A stretch of DNA of 32,153 nucleotides from an uncultured Burkholderiales bacterium (lineage in GTDB: Bacteria; Pseudomonadota; Gammaproteobacteria; Burkholderiales; Burkholderiaceae_C), in contig CAITHK010000014.1 of assembly GCA_903892175.1 (NCBI GenBank), forward strand, positions 1 through 32,153. Direction: 5' to 3'. The notes beneath the pieces were generated by a model. It saw only the letters and a list, made by a program, of their open reading frames with translations, made no database searches and had not been told where the DNA came from. Numbering within the stretch: the first letter of the stretch is position 1; every line of letters begins with the position of its first letter. This document shows positions 20,490 through 28,832 of the stretch, in pieces. The position numbers and the translations under genes were made by a program.

Positions 20490-21256
20490 TGCACTACCGC
20501 GCAGTATTTATTTCTGATTTGCATTTGGGTACGCCCGGTTGTCAAGCCGAGGCCTTGCTGGACTTTTTGAAAGAGCACACCAGCGACTACCTGTACTTGG
20601 TGGGCGACATCGTGGATGGCTGGCAGTTGCGTCGCAACTGGTATTGGCCGCAAGCGCACAACGATGTGGTGCAAAAGCTCTTGCGCAAAGCGCGCAAAGG
20701 TTGCCATGTGGTCTATGTGCCAGGCAATCACGATGAGTTTGCGCGTCACTTCTTGGGCCATCAATTCGGTGGCATCGTGGTCAGTGACGAAGCGGTTCAT
20801 CCGATGCGCGATGGCCGTCGGCTGTGGGTCATTCACGGCGACTACTTCGACGCCGTGGTTCAACAAGCCAAGTGGTTGGCCTATGTGGGAGACTATTTGT
20901 ACGAGTTCACACTCAAGCTCAACCGCTACCTCAACAATTTAAGAGGGCGCTTGGGCCTGCCCTATTGGTCTTTGTCTGCCTACCTCAAACACAAGGTCAA
21001 GAAGGCCTTGAATTACGTCACTGACTTTGAAAAAGCAGTGGCCCATGAGGCGGCCAAAAGAGGTTACCAAGGGGTGGTCTGTGGTCACATCCATCGCGCT
21101 GAAATTCGCGAGGTCGAAGGTGTGCTGTATTGCAACGATGGCGACTGGGTTGAGAGTCGCACCGCCTTGGTTGAAACCACCGAGGGCAAGCTGGAACTTT
21201 TGCAGTGGCCTGCTTACCAGCAAGAAAGCACCGCTGGGGTCATGAAGGTCGCATGA
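20489..21256 (+). CDS. Calcineurin-like metallophosphoesterase, PlcP-like phospholipase C (often annotated as UDP-2,3-diacylglucosamine hydrolase)
   Basis: FISDLHLGTPGCQAEALLDFLKEH, LVGDIVDGWQLRRNWYWPQAHNDVVQKLLRKARKG, VPGNHDEF, VIHGDYFD, CGHIHRAEI, NDGDWVES; overall resembles PlcP proteins more than classical LpxH. TGATG overlap with upstream gene. Confidence 0.82.
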   Translation: MHYRAVFISDLHLGTPGCQAEALLDFLKEHTSDYLYLVGDIVDGWQLRRNWYWPQAHNDVVQKLLRKARKGCHVVYVPGNHDEFARHFLGHQFGGIVVSDEAVHPMRDGRRLWVIHGDYFDAVVQQAKWLAYVGDYLYEFTLKLNRYLNNLRGRLGLPYWSLSAYLKHKVKKALNYVTDFEKAVAHEAAKRGYQGVVCGHIHRAEIREVEGVLYCNDGDWVESRTALVETTEGKLELLQWPAYQQESTAGVMKVA

Positions 21257-22626
21257 AAATTGCCTTGGTCACCGATGCGTGGCAACCTCAAATCAATGGG
21301 GTGGTAACCACCTTGGTTGAATTGGTGGCGCATTTGCGTGAACGAGGTCATACGGTCGAGGTCATCCATCCGGGCTTGTTTCAAACCCGTCCCTGTCCTG
21401 GTTATGCGGGGATTGATTTGGCCGTGAGCCCTTATGCGGGTGTTGTTCAGCGGCTTGCTGCTTTCTCGCCACAAGCCATCCATATCGCGACGGAAGGACC
21501 CTTGGGCTGGGCGGCACGTCGTTGTTGTTTGCGCCAGAAATGGCCTTTCACAACGGCCTACCACACCCGATTTCCAGAAATACTCAAAGCTGCGCTGCGC
21601 GTTCCTTTGTGCTTGGGGTACGCCTTGTTCAGGCGCTTTCATCGCCCCTCCTCGGGCGTGATGGTGCCCACCCATGGCGTCATGCGCTTGTTGGGTGGCA
21701 AAGGGTTCAACACTTTGCGCGCTTGGACGCATGGCGTTGACACCGAGTTGTTTGCCTTTTCTGCGCAAGCACGCAACAACGATTTGTTGTCCGGACTCAA
21801 GCGTCCCATCGCTCTGTACGTGGGACGGGTCTCGTATGAAAAAAACATCGCTGCCTTTTTGGACATGCCTTGGCACGGCAGCAAAGTTGTCTGTGGGGTT
21901 GGCCCCTTAGAGAAAGAATTGAAGTCACGCAACGATGGCGTGCGTTGGTTGGGCGTGTTGCCCCGCGATGTGTTGGCAGGCGTGTATGCCGGCGCCGATG
22001 TGTTCACCTTTCCAAGCCGCCACGAAACCTTTGGCTTGGTCATGTTGGAAGCCATGGCCACGGGGACCCCTGTGGCGGCATTTCCAGTCGATGGTCCTCT
22101 GGAAGTGTTGGCTGCCTCGCAAGACGCACCTTGCCAACGCAAAGGGGGTGTGTTGAGCGAAGACTTGGGTCAGGCCAGTTTGGAGGCACTCAACATCCCG
22201 CGCACTGAAGCCAGGCAGCAGGCCTTGGCCTTCAGCTGGGAGGAGTCCACCCGCTTGTTCGTCCAGCATTTGATGCCGATTCAACGCAAGCCTGCTTTTC
22301 ATGCCAACCGGGTCAGTGATCCGGTCTTCGAAAGTTATTTGAGAAGTACCGGGCGATATGCAGATTACCTGTCTGTGCGCGACGAGTTGATACCGGGTGT
22401 GTTCTCACAAACCGACGTTGTCCTGAGCAACAACTTCAACGCGCACGAACCTCGCTTGCAGGTGTCTTGGGGCGCGTCACCGTCACGTATGCTGTGGATT
22501 GGTTTTCCTCCTTTGAGGGGTGCATTTGTCATCCACGATGGGGGCCGTGTTTTGGCCGTGCAAGGCTTGGTGGAACTGAGGCAACAACTGTCTGCTGGAC
22601 AGGCGCAAAGCCAGCTTGACCCGTGA
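21253..22626 (+). CDS. GT4-family glycosyltransferase (Agt/MgtA-like) with an extra ~114-aa C-terminal region
   Basis: MKIALVTDAWQPQINGVVTTLVELVAHLRERGH; HTRFPEI; VGRVSYEKNI; PSRHETFGLVMLEAMATGTPVAAFPVDGP. ATGA overlap with the metallophosphoesterase gene. Confidence 0.9.
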   Translation: MKIALVTDAWQPQINGVVTTLVELVAHLRERGHTVEVIHPGLFQTRPCPGYAGIDLAVSPYAGVVQRLAAFSPQAIHIATEGPLGWAARRCCLRQKWPFTTAYHTRFPEILKAALRVPLCLGYALFRRFHRPSSGVMVPTHGVMRLLGGKGFNTLRAWTHGVDTELFAFSAQARNNDLLSGLKRPIALYVGRVSYEKNIAAFLDMPWHGSKVVCGVGPLEKELKSRNDGVRWLGVLPRDVLAGVYAGADVFTFPSRHETFGLVMLEAMATGTPVAAFPVDGPLEVLAASQDAPCQRKGGVLSEDLGQASLEALNIPRTEARQQALAFSWEESTRLFVQHLMPIQRKPAFHANRVSDPVFESYLRSTGRYADYLSVRDELIPGVFSQTDVVLSNNFNAHEPRLQVSWGASPSRMLWIGFPPLRGAFVIHDGGRVLAVQGLVELRQQLSAGQAQSQLDP

Positions 22627-22640
22627 GGGCCCAAGGTGGT

Positions 22641-22669
22641 GTGTCACGGCATAGTCACTGATTTGTCAC
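22641..22669 (+). promoter_or_regulatory. Triple PHO-box-like array upstream of ppk1
   Basis: GTCAC at 22643, 22654 and 22665: three perfect 5-mers at exact 11-bp periodicity; AACACT 10 bp downstream of the last unit (22680-22685). Confidence 0.65.
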
Positions 22670-22710
22670 ATTAGCTTGAAACACTAGCGGGCATACACTT
22701 CTTGTCACGT

Positions 22711-24813
22711 ATGTCTGTCCCCACCTTTCAAGAAAACAAACAAACACACTTCGCATCCTCGGTTTGGCTGGACCGTGATCTGAGTTTGCTCGCCTTCAAT
22801 GAGCGTGTGCTGGACTGGGCCAAGCGCGCCGAAGTACCTTTGCTTGAGCGTCTGCGTTATTTGTGCATCGTCTCCTCCAATTTGGATGAGTTTTTCGAAG
22901 TCCGTGCCGCTTTGCACCACAGCACGGCCAACCCCATAGTCGCACCTGACGCCGCCGGTGCCCAGGCCCAGCAATCTTTGAGCAAGCTGGCGCATGAATT
23001 GGTGGACGAACAGTACGCCCTCTATAACGACGTGTTGATGCCGGCGTTTGCCAAAGAAGGCATTCGCATCCTGTCGTTTGGTGAGCGCAACTTGGCACAG
23101 CACCGTTGGGTCAAAACATTTTTTGAACGCGAAGTGCGTCCCTTGCTGTTGCCTGTGGGCTTGGATCCGGCGCACCCATTCCCGCAAGTGGCCAACAAGT
23201 CGCTCAACTTCATCGTGCACCTCTCGGGCAGCGATGCCTTTGGACGCGACAACGAAATTGCGATTGTCAAAGTGCCACGCAGCTTGCCTCGCTTGATTCG
23301 TTTGCCAGACAAACTGTCTGGCAAACGCCTGTTGTTTGTGTCCATTTCCAGTGTGATTCGTGCCCATTTGGCAGACTTGTTTCCTGGCCGTGTCGTGGGT
23401 CAGTTCTCGCAGTTTCGTGTCACGCGCCATTCAGACTTGGCGGTTGACGAGGAGGACGTGAAAAATCTGCGTACCGCCTTGCGCCAAGGCTTGGTGCATC
23501 GCAACTATGGGCAAGCAGTTCGCTTGGAGGTGTCGTCGGGTTGTTCAGAGCACTTGTCCGACTTTTTGCTGCATCAGTTTGAGCTGCCGGTATCGGCGTT
23601 GTACCGCGTGCATGGACCAGTCAATTTGGTGCGATTGAACCAACTGATTGATCTGGTCGACAGCCCCACTTTGCTGTTTCCACGCTACTTCGCAAGTTAC
23701 CCCCACCAATTGTCCACGGCCAGCTCGATCTTTGACCAGTTGCAAAGCGGTGACGTGATGATTCACCAGCCCTACGAAAGCTTTGACGGTGTCTTGGCTT
23801 TTTTGCGTGAAGCCGTGCGCGACCCCGAAGTACTGGCCATCAAGCAAACCATTTACCGTACCGGCGCAGACTCGTCCTTGATGGAGTTGCTGCGCGAAGC
23901 CGTGCAACGTGGCAAAGAAGTCACCGTGGTGGTGGAACTCAAAGCGCGTTTTGACGAAGAGGCCAACATCAATTGGGCTGAAAAGTTGGAGTACATCGGC
24001 GCTCAGGTGGTGTACGGCGTGGTGGGCTTGAAAACCCATGCCAAGATGCTGTTGGTGTCACGCCGAGAGGGGCGCAGCATTCGCCGCTACGCTCACTTGT
24101 CGACCGGCAACTACAACCCGCGCACAGCCAAGCTCTACACCGACGTCAGCCATCTCACGACCGATCCCAAACTCACCCAAGACATCGAAAACGTGTTCAG
24201 TTTGCTGGCCAACCAAAGCAAGATCCCGCGCTTGAACAAGCTGTGGTTGGCGCCGTTCAATTTGCAGCGCAACCTGATCGATTTGGTCGACAAAACCGCA
24301 CAAGCCGCCGCCGGGGGTATGACCTGCCGCATTGTGTTGAAGATGAACACGCTCACCGATGAAAAGCTCATGGAAGCGCTTTTGCGCGCGGGCCAAGCGG
24401 GTGTGTCCATTGACTTGATCGTGCGAGGTGCCTGCATGTTGCCCGCGCAATGCCCGGGCTTGAGCGAGAACATCCGCGTGCGCTCCATCATCGGTCGTTT
24501 CTTAGAACACTCGCGGGTGTTTTACTTCCTCAAAGGTCAATCCGAATCTCTGTATTTGTCCAGTGCCGACTGGATGAACCGCAACATGTTGCGTCGTGTG
24601 GAGCTGGCGTGGCCTGTGGAAGACCCCGCCTTGCGCCAGCGCATCGTGGATGAATGTTTGATGTCGGCGCTCAAGGACAACGTGGATGCTTGGGTTCTCA
24701 ATTCGGACGGGCATTACATACGCGCTGTCCCTGCGCGCTCGCGCGCACTCAAACCCAAGCCTTTGATCGGTGCTCAGTCCACCTTGATGGCCCGATACAA
24801 CACCAAACCCTGA
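22711..24813 (+). CDS. ppk1: Polyphosphate kinase 1
   Basis: FASSVWLDRDLSLLAFNERVLDWA...SSNLDEFFEVRAA; KQTIYRTGADSSLMELLREAVQRGKEVTVVVELKARFDEEANI; GLKTHAKMLLVSRREG; HLSTGNYNPRTAKLYTD; RGACMLPAQCPGLSENIRVRSIIGRFLEHSRVFYF. Confidence 0.98.
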   Translation: MSVPTFQENKQTHFASSVWLDRDLSLLAFNERVLDWAKRAEVPLLERLRYLCIVSSNLDEFFEVRAALHHSTANPIVAPDAAGAQAQQSLSKLAHELVDEQYALYNDVLMPAFAKEGIRILSFGERNLAQHRWVKTFFEREVRPLLLPVGLDPAHPFPQVANKSLNFIVHLSGSDAFGRDNEIAIVKVPRSLPRLIRLPDKLSGKRLLFVSISSVIRAHLADLFPGRVVGQFSQFRVTRHSDLAVDEEDVKNLRTALRQGLVHRNYGQAVRLEVSSGCSEHLSDFLLHQFELPVSALYRVHGPVNLVRLNQLIDLVDSPTLLFPRYFASYPHQLSTASSIFDQLQSGDVMIHQPYESFDGVLAFLREAVRDPEVLAIKQTIYRTGADSSLMELLREAVQRGKEVTVVVELKARFDEEANINWAEKLEYIGAQVVYGVVGLKTHAKMLLVSRREGRSIRRYAHLSTGNYNPRTAKLYTDVSHLTTDPKLTQDIENVFSLLANQSKIPRLNKLWLAPFNLQRNLIDLVDKTAQAAAGGMTCRIVLKMNTLTDEKLMEALLRAGQAGVSIDLIVRGACMLPAQCPGLSENIRVRSIIGRFLEHSRVFYFLKGQSESLYLSSADWMNRNMLRRVELAWPVEDPALRQRIVDECLMSALKDNVDAWVLNSDGHYIRAVPARSRALKPKPLIGAQSTLMARYNTKP

Positions 24814-24823
24814 GGAGTGACCG

Positions 24824-25324
24824 ATGGATTTGATTCTGTGGCGACATGCAGAAGCTGAGGTGGCTGGCCAAGGGAGTGACGACTTGTCACGTCAACTCAC
24901 CCCCAAGGGTGAACGTCAAGCGGCACGCATGGCCGTTTGGCTTGACCGCCATCTGCCAGAGGGTGCACGCGTTTTGGCCAGTCCTGCAAGGCGAACTGAG
25001 CAAACTGTTCAGGCACTGGGGCGCAAGTACAAACTGCGCGATGAACTGGTACCCGAAAGCAGCCCAGACGATGTGCTGGGGCTGGTCAAGTGGCACCCTG
25101 AGACAGGACCCCAAGGCAAAGGCACAGTCCTGCTCGTGGGTCACCAGCCTTACTTGGGCGAGATCGTCTCTCGGCTGATTGGCATGAAAGAAGCGATCTG
25201 TCCTGTACGCAAAGGCTCAGTGTGGTGGCTGCGAGCTCGCCTGAGGGAAGGATCGCTACAAACGGTCTTGATGACCGTGGCCAGCCCAGATCTTATTTCG
25301 CGTTCGTGGGACGACCGGTCTTGA
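24824..25324 (+). CDS. sixA: SixA-like phosphohistidine phosphatase (histidine phosphatase superfamily)
   Basis: LILWRHAEAE N-terminal RH motif; LTPKGERQAARMAVWL; VLASPARRTEQTVQAL; VLLVGHQPYLGEIV. Confidence 0.9.
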   Translation: MDLILWRHAEAEVAGQGSDDLSRQLTPKGERQAARMAVWLDRHLPEGARVLASPARRTEQTVQALGRKYKLRDELVPESSPDDVLGLVKWHPETGPQGKGTVLLVGHQPYLGEIVSRLIGMKEAICPVRKGSVWWLRARLREGSLQTVLMTVASPDLISRSWDDRS

Positions 25325-25709
25325 TGGTAGGCACATTGCTCAATGCAGCTTTGAACTGAATGTCGCTCATGGCAGCCAAGGCTTTGATGCCAGCGCGCAG
25401 CAACTCACTCTTTTTGACGGCTTGACCCAGCTTGCCGCTGCGCACCTTCAGGCTGTCGATCACCGTGTATTCGTCTTTGGGCATGGTGAAGCTGTCGCGC
25501 ACCATTTTTGGTTTTTTCACCTTGGTAGGTTTGACTGGCTTGGCTGCTTGTGGCGCTGCTGCGGGCTTTTGGGTCACCACCACTTTTTTGCTCACCACAG
25601 CTTGGGCCGCTTTACGTGGCGCAGCTTTTTTGACCGTTACTTTTTGGGTCACTGGGGCAGCAACAGTTTTAGCAGTTGTTTTGCGAACGGGGGGTTTGGT
25701 GGTGGCCAT
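25293..25709 (-). CDS. Lys/Ala/Pro-rich histone-H1-like basic protein with a C-terminal ribbon-helix-helix-like domain
   Basis: N-terminal KAAPRKAAQ/VKPTKVKKPK low-complexity tail; C-term DSFTMPKDEYTVIDSLKVRSGKLGQAVKKSELLRAGIKALAAM fits strand-helix-helix RHH pattern; SD AAGGAG upstream. Confidence 0.75.
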   Translation of the reverse strand: MATTKPPVRKTTAKTVAAPVTQKVTVKKAAPRKAAQAVVSKKVVVTQKPAAAPQAAKPVKPTKVKKPKMVRDSFTMPKDEYTVIDSLKVRSGKLGQAVKKSELLRAGIKALAAMSDIQFKAALSNVPTIKTGRPTNAK

Positions 25710-25733
25710 GAAATCTCCTTAGAAATTAATAAA

Positions 25734-25761
25734 AGAATAAACAGTATATATCGTTTATTCT
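25734..25761. promoter_or_regulatory. Perfect 9-bp inverted repeat AGAATAAAC-(10 nt)-GTTTATTCT upstream of the basic-protein gene
   Basis: Direct reading; arms at 25734-25742 and 25753-25761; AT-rich, no GC-rich stem. Confidence 0.6.
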
Positions 25762-25786
25762 CTTTTTGGAAGTCACCAAAACTTCG

Positions 25787-27280
25787 TCAAGCTGTCACGA
25801 AATCAAATGTCCACGGCGTCTTTTGCCAAGACGTCGATTCCTGTCGCAGCAGGTGCGTCGATTGCGGGTGTTTTTCTGCCCAAGAGCTGCTGGCACTCAA
25901 GCTGAAAGTGCGTTTGCCTTCATGGCAGCTCAAGCTCAACCCTTGCAAGTCGGGGGCCAAACGCGCATGGCACAAAATGATGGCCAGTCGCAGAGACAAC
26001 AGCAGTTTGGCAAAACTGATGGATTCAAAATCGCTTTCAAGTTTTTTGAGTTTGCCGCGCTGCCCCAACACCAGCAAGCCCAAACGATGCAACTCGGGCA
26101 TGCTGAAGCCCAGCATGTCGGCATTGTCCAAAATGTAGGCGCCGTGCGTGTGGTAATCGCTGTGTGATATGGCAATGCCCACCTCATGAAGTGTGGCAGC
26201 CCAGCTGAGTTTGCGCATCGCCTGTGCCGTGCCGTCGCCCGCTGTGGGTGTCAGTTGCTTGAACAAGAGACTCGAAACCTCCCGCACTCGTTGACTTTGC
26301 AAGGCATCGACAGAAAACTTCTGTGCCAAACGCTGCACCGACACATCGCGCGCATCGGGTGCTTCGTCTTCACGCTCCACCATGTCAAAAAGTACGCCAT
26401 GGCGCAGTGCACCTTGTGCCACAAACAAACGCTCAATCTTGAGCAGATCCATCAAGGCGCGCAGCACACTCACGCCGCCACCAATCACCGCGCGGCGATC
26501 TTCTTTCAACCCATCCAAGCGAACCCGCTCTGCATGGCCTGCACGCATCAAACATTTGATCAGCCAGTTCAAGCCTTGTGCGCTGATCTCGCCCTCAGGC
26601 CAACCTGCGGTTTGCAAAATATCGGCGACCGCCCCGACGGTGCCAGACGCACCATAGGCTGCGCTCCAGGCTTCTCGCGGATATTGCGTCAGGGCTTCTT
26701 CCAACACCGCTTGTGCAGCAATCTCTGCGCGGTAGAACGTCTGTTCAGTGAACTCACCGGTCGGAAAGTATTTCATGGACCATGCCACGCTGCCCACACG
26801 AAACGAGGCGGTTTCGGTGGCTTCAGTGCCCGAGCCCAGAATGATCTCGGTGGAGCGTCCGCCGATGTCAATCACCAAGCGTTTTTCTTGGCTGTGTGGC
26901 AGCAGGTGAGATACACCTTGGTAAATCAAGCGCGCTTCTTCGGTTCCGGCAATCACCTCAATGGGGAAGCCCAAAATTTCACAACCTCGTTTGAGAAACA
27001 CATCGCGGTTCTTGGCTTCGCGCAAGGTTTGTGTGGCCACAGCGCGCACTTGCGACTTTTTAAAGCCCGACAAACGTTCTGCAAAACGTGCCAAACAATC
27101 CCAGCCCCGCTGCATGGCGTCTTGAGACAGGTTGCGTTCTTCGTCCAGGCCATTGCCTTGGCGAACTGTTTCTTTGAGGTATTCGATGCGTTCAATTTGA
27201 CCGTGGTCGTAGCGTCCAATTTCAAGCCGAAAGCTGTTCGATCCCAAGTCAATGGCTGCGAGAAGTGTGCCGTGGTTCAT
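25787..27280 (-). CDS. ppx: Exopolyphosphatase / Ppx-GppA family
   Basis: MNHGTLLAAIDLGSNSFRLEIGRYDHG; ATQTLREAKN; VIAGTEEARLIYQGVSH; LVIDIGGRSTEIILG; start placed at 27280 (track start 27373 is upstream). Confidence 0.95.
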   Translation of the reverse strand: MNHGTLLAAIDLGSNSFRLEIGRYDHGQIERIEYLKETVRQGNGLDEERNLSQDAMQRGWDCLARFAERLSGFKKSQVRAVATQTLREAKNRDVFLKRGCEILGFPIEVIAGTEEARLIYQGVSHLLPHSQEKRLVIDIGGRSTEIILGSGTEATETASFRVGSVAWSMKYFPTGEFTEQTFYRAEIAAQAVLEEALTQYPREAWSAAYGASGTVGAVADILQTAGWPEGEISAQGLNWLIKCLMRAGHAERVRLDGLKEDRRAVIGGGVSVLRALMDLLKIERLFVAQGALRHGVLFDMVEREDEAPDARDVSVQRLAQKFSVDALQSQRVREVSSLLFKQLTPTAGDGTAQAMRKLSWAATLHEVGIAISHSDYHTHGAYILDNADMLGFSMPELHRLGLLVLGQRGKLKKLESDFESISFAKLLLSLRLAIILCHARLAPDLQGLSLSCHEGKRTFSLSASSSWAEKHPQSTHLLRQESTSWQKTPWTFDFVTA

Positions 27281-27295
27281 AGCATGAGATGCTAG

Positions 27296-27349
27296 GTCAT
27301 TTTCATGACACATTCGTGTCTCAAAACTGTCATGGGCGCAATTTACACT
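27296..27349 (+). promoter_or_regulatory. PHO-box-like array plus -10 (TACACT) upstream of the porin gene
   Basis: Units at 27296 (GTCA), 27307 (GACA), 27318 (GTCT), 27329 (GTCA), all in 11-bp register; GTGTCTCAAAACTGTCAT (27316-27333) matches 14/18 of CTGTCATAAAACTGTCAC; TACACT at 27344-27349, 10 bp downstream. Confidence 0.68.
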
Positions 27350-27390
27350 CCGAAAGTGGTTACTAAATACCACCTACCTACAATCTGCCA

Positions 27391-28743
27391 ATGCGCTTTT
27401 TCTCCCCGTCTTTTGTTGCTTGGCTTGCCTGTTGCGCGACCCTTGGTGCATGCTGGGCTGACGCTCCCTTCTCAACCGAGACCGAAGACCTCACGGCTCG
27501 CTACCAAGTCACTTATAACTGGCAACGGCACGGCGCGTTCAATGCCAGCTACAGCGGTGCCAACAGCATCCAACCCCTTTCAGAAAAAATGTACACCTTC
27601 AGTGCGACAGCGCACTGGGGCTTTCGACCTTGGCAAGACGGTGAGCTGTACTTCAACCCCGAAATCACCCAGGGGGTTCCATTTTCGGGGTCTCTGGTCG
27701 GATTGGGTGGCTTCACCAACGGTGAAATCACCCGAGCGGGCGGCAGCGACCCCAAGGTCTACAAGCAGCGTTTGTTTGTGCGTCAAACCTGGAACCATGG
27801 TGGCGAACAAGAAGCTGTAGAACCCGACTTCAACCAACTCGCAGGCCTGGTCAGCAAAAACCGTTTTGTATTGACCGCAGGCAACTTCTCCACCCTCGAT
27901 GTCTTTGACGACAACGCATACGCCAAAGACCCGCGCACCCAATTCATGAACTGGGGCAACTGGACTTATGCGTCCTATGACTACGCTGCCGATGCCCGTG
28001 GCTTCGGTTGGGGCTTTGCAGGTGAGTGGTACCAAGACGACTGGGTGCTTCGTTTTGGCCGCATGAGCGGTCCCACCACGCCTAACGCATTGCCGACAGA
28101 CTTTGCGCTGGCGCGTCACTACGGCGATCAGCTTGAGATTGAGCGTGCCCACACCTTGGGCGGTCAACCAGGCAAATGGCGCGTGCTGGCTTGGCGCAAC
28201 CGTGCTGTGCTGTCTAGTTTCAACGACGCCACCCAGTGGCTGGTGCAGCACCCCGGCAGCTACAGCGACCCCGTGGCGCTGGTTCAAACCCGCACCAGCG
28301 AAAAAATCAAATATGGTCTAGGTGCCAACATCGAGCAGAGCATTCAGTCGGGTGTTGGTTATTTCTTGCGCGTGATGAAGGCCGATGGTCGCACCGAAAC
28401 CCATGCCTTCACCGAAGTGGATGGATCGTTGTCCTCCGGTCTGGTGTTCAAAGGTGGCTTGTGGGGCAGAGAGGCAGATGCGGTAGGCGTGGCTTACTTG
28501 CAAAACACCTTGTCCCATGACCGTCGTCGGTTTTTGGCTGCGGGCGGCACCTCGTACTTCATTGGCGATGGCCAGCCTTTGACCCACTACAAACCTGAAA
28601 CCATCGTGGAAGCTTTCTACAGTTTTGGCTTGACCCGTGGCACGTGGTTGACGGCCGACTACCAGCGCATACAAAACCCTGCCTACAACGCAGACCGTGG
28701 CCCGATCAATGTGTACGCGGCGCGCTTTCACGCCGAGTTTTGA
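27391..28743 (+). CDS. OprB-like outer-membrane porin (carbohydrate porin family by resemblance)
   Basis: Signal peptide MRFFSPSFVAWLACCATLGACWA; ARYQVTYNWQRHGAFNASYSGANSI...SATAHWGFRPWQDGELYFNPEITQGVPFSG; C-terminal aromatic INVYAARFHAEF. Confidence 0.85.
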   Translation: MRFFSPSFVAWLACCATLGACWADAPFSTETEDLTARYQVTYNWQRHGAFNASYSGANSIQPLSEKMYTFSATAHWGFRPWQDGELYFNPEITQGVPFSGSLVGLGGFTNGEITRAGGSDPKVYKQRLFVRQTWNHGGEQEAVEPDFNQLAGLVSKNRFVLTAGNFSTLDVFDDNAYAKDPRTQFMNWGNWTYASYDYAADARGFGWGFAGEWYQDDWVLRFGRMSGPTTPNALPTDFALARHYGDQLEIERAHTLGGQPGKWRVLAWRNRAVLSSFNDATQWLVQHPGSYSDPVALVQTRTSEKIKYGLGANIEQSIQSGVGYFLRVMKADGRTETHAFTEVDGSLSSGLVFKGGLWGREADAVGVAYLQNTLSHDRRRFLAAGGTSYFIGDGQPLTHYKPETIVEAFYSFGLTRGTWLTADYQRIQNPAYNADRGPINVYAARFHAEF

Positions 28744-28832
28744 CATCCATCGGTTTTGAGCTTGCACGCAGTCAGTGTGGCATTTGACGCCAACGTCATC
28801 AAAGCGACTTCTTGGCTGGCTAGCATTTGGCC

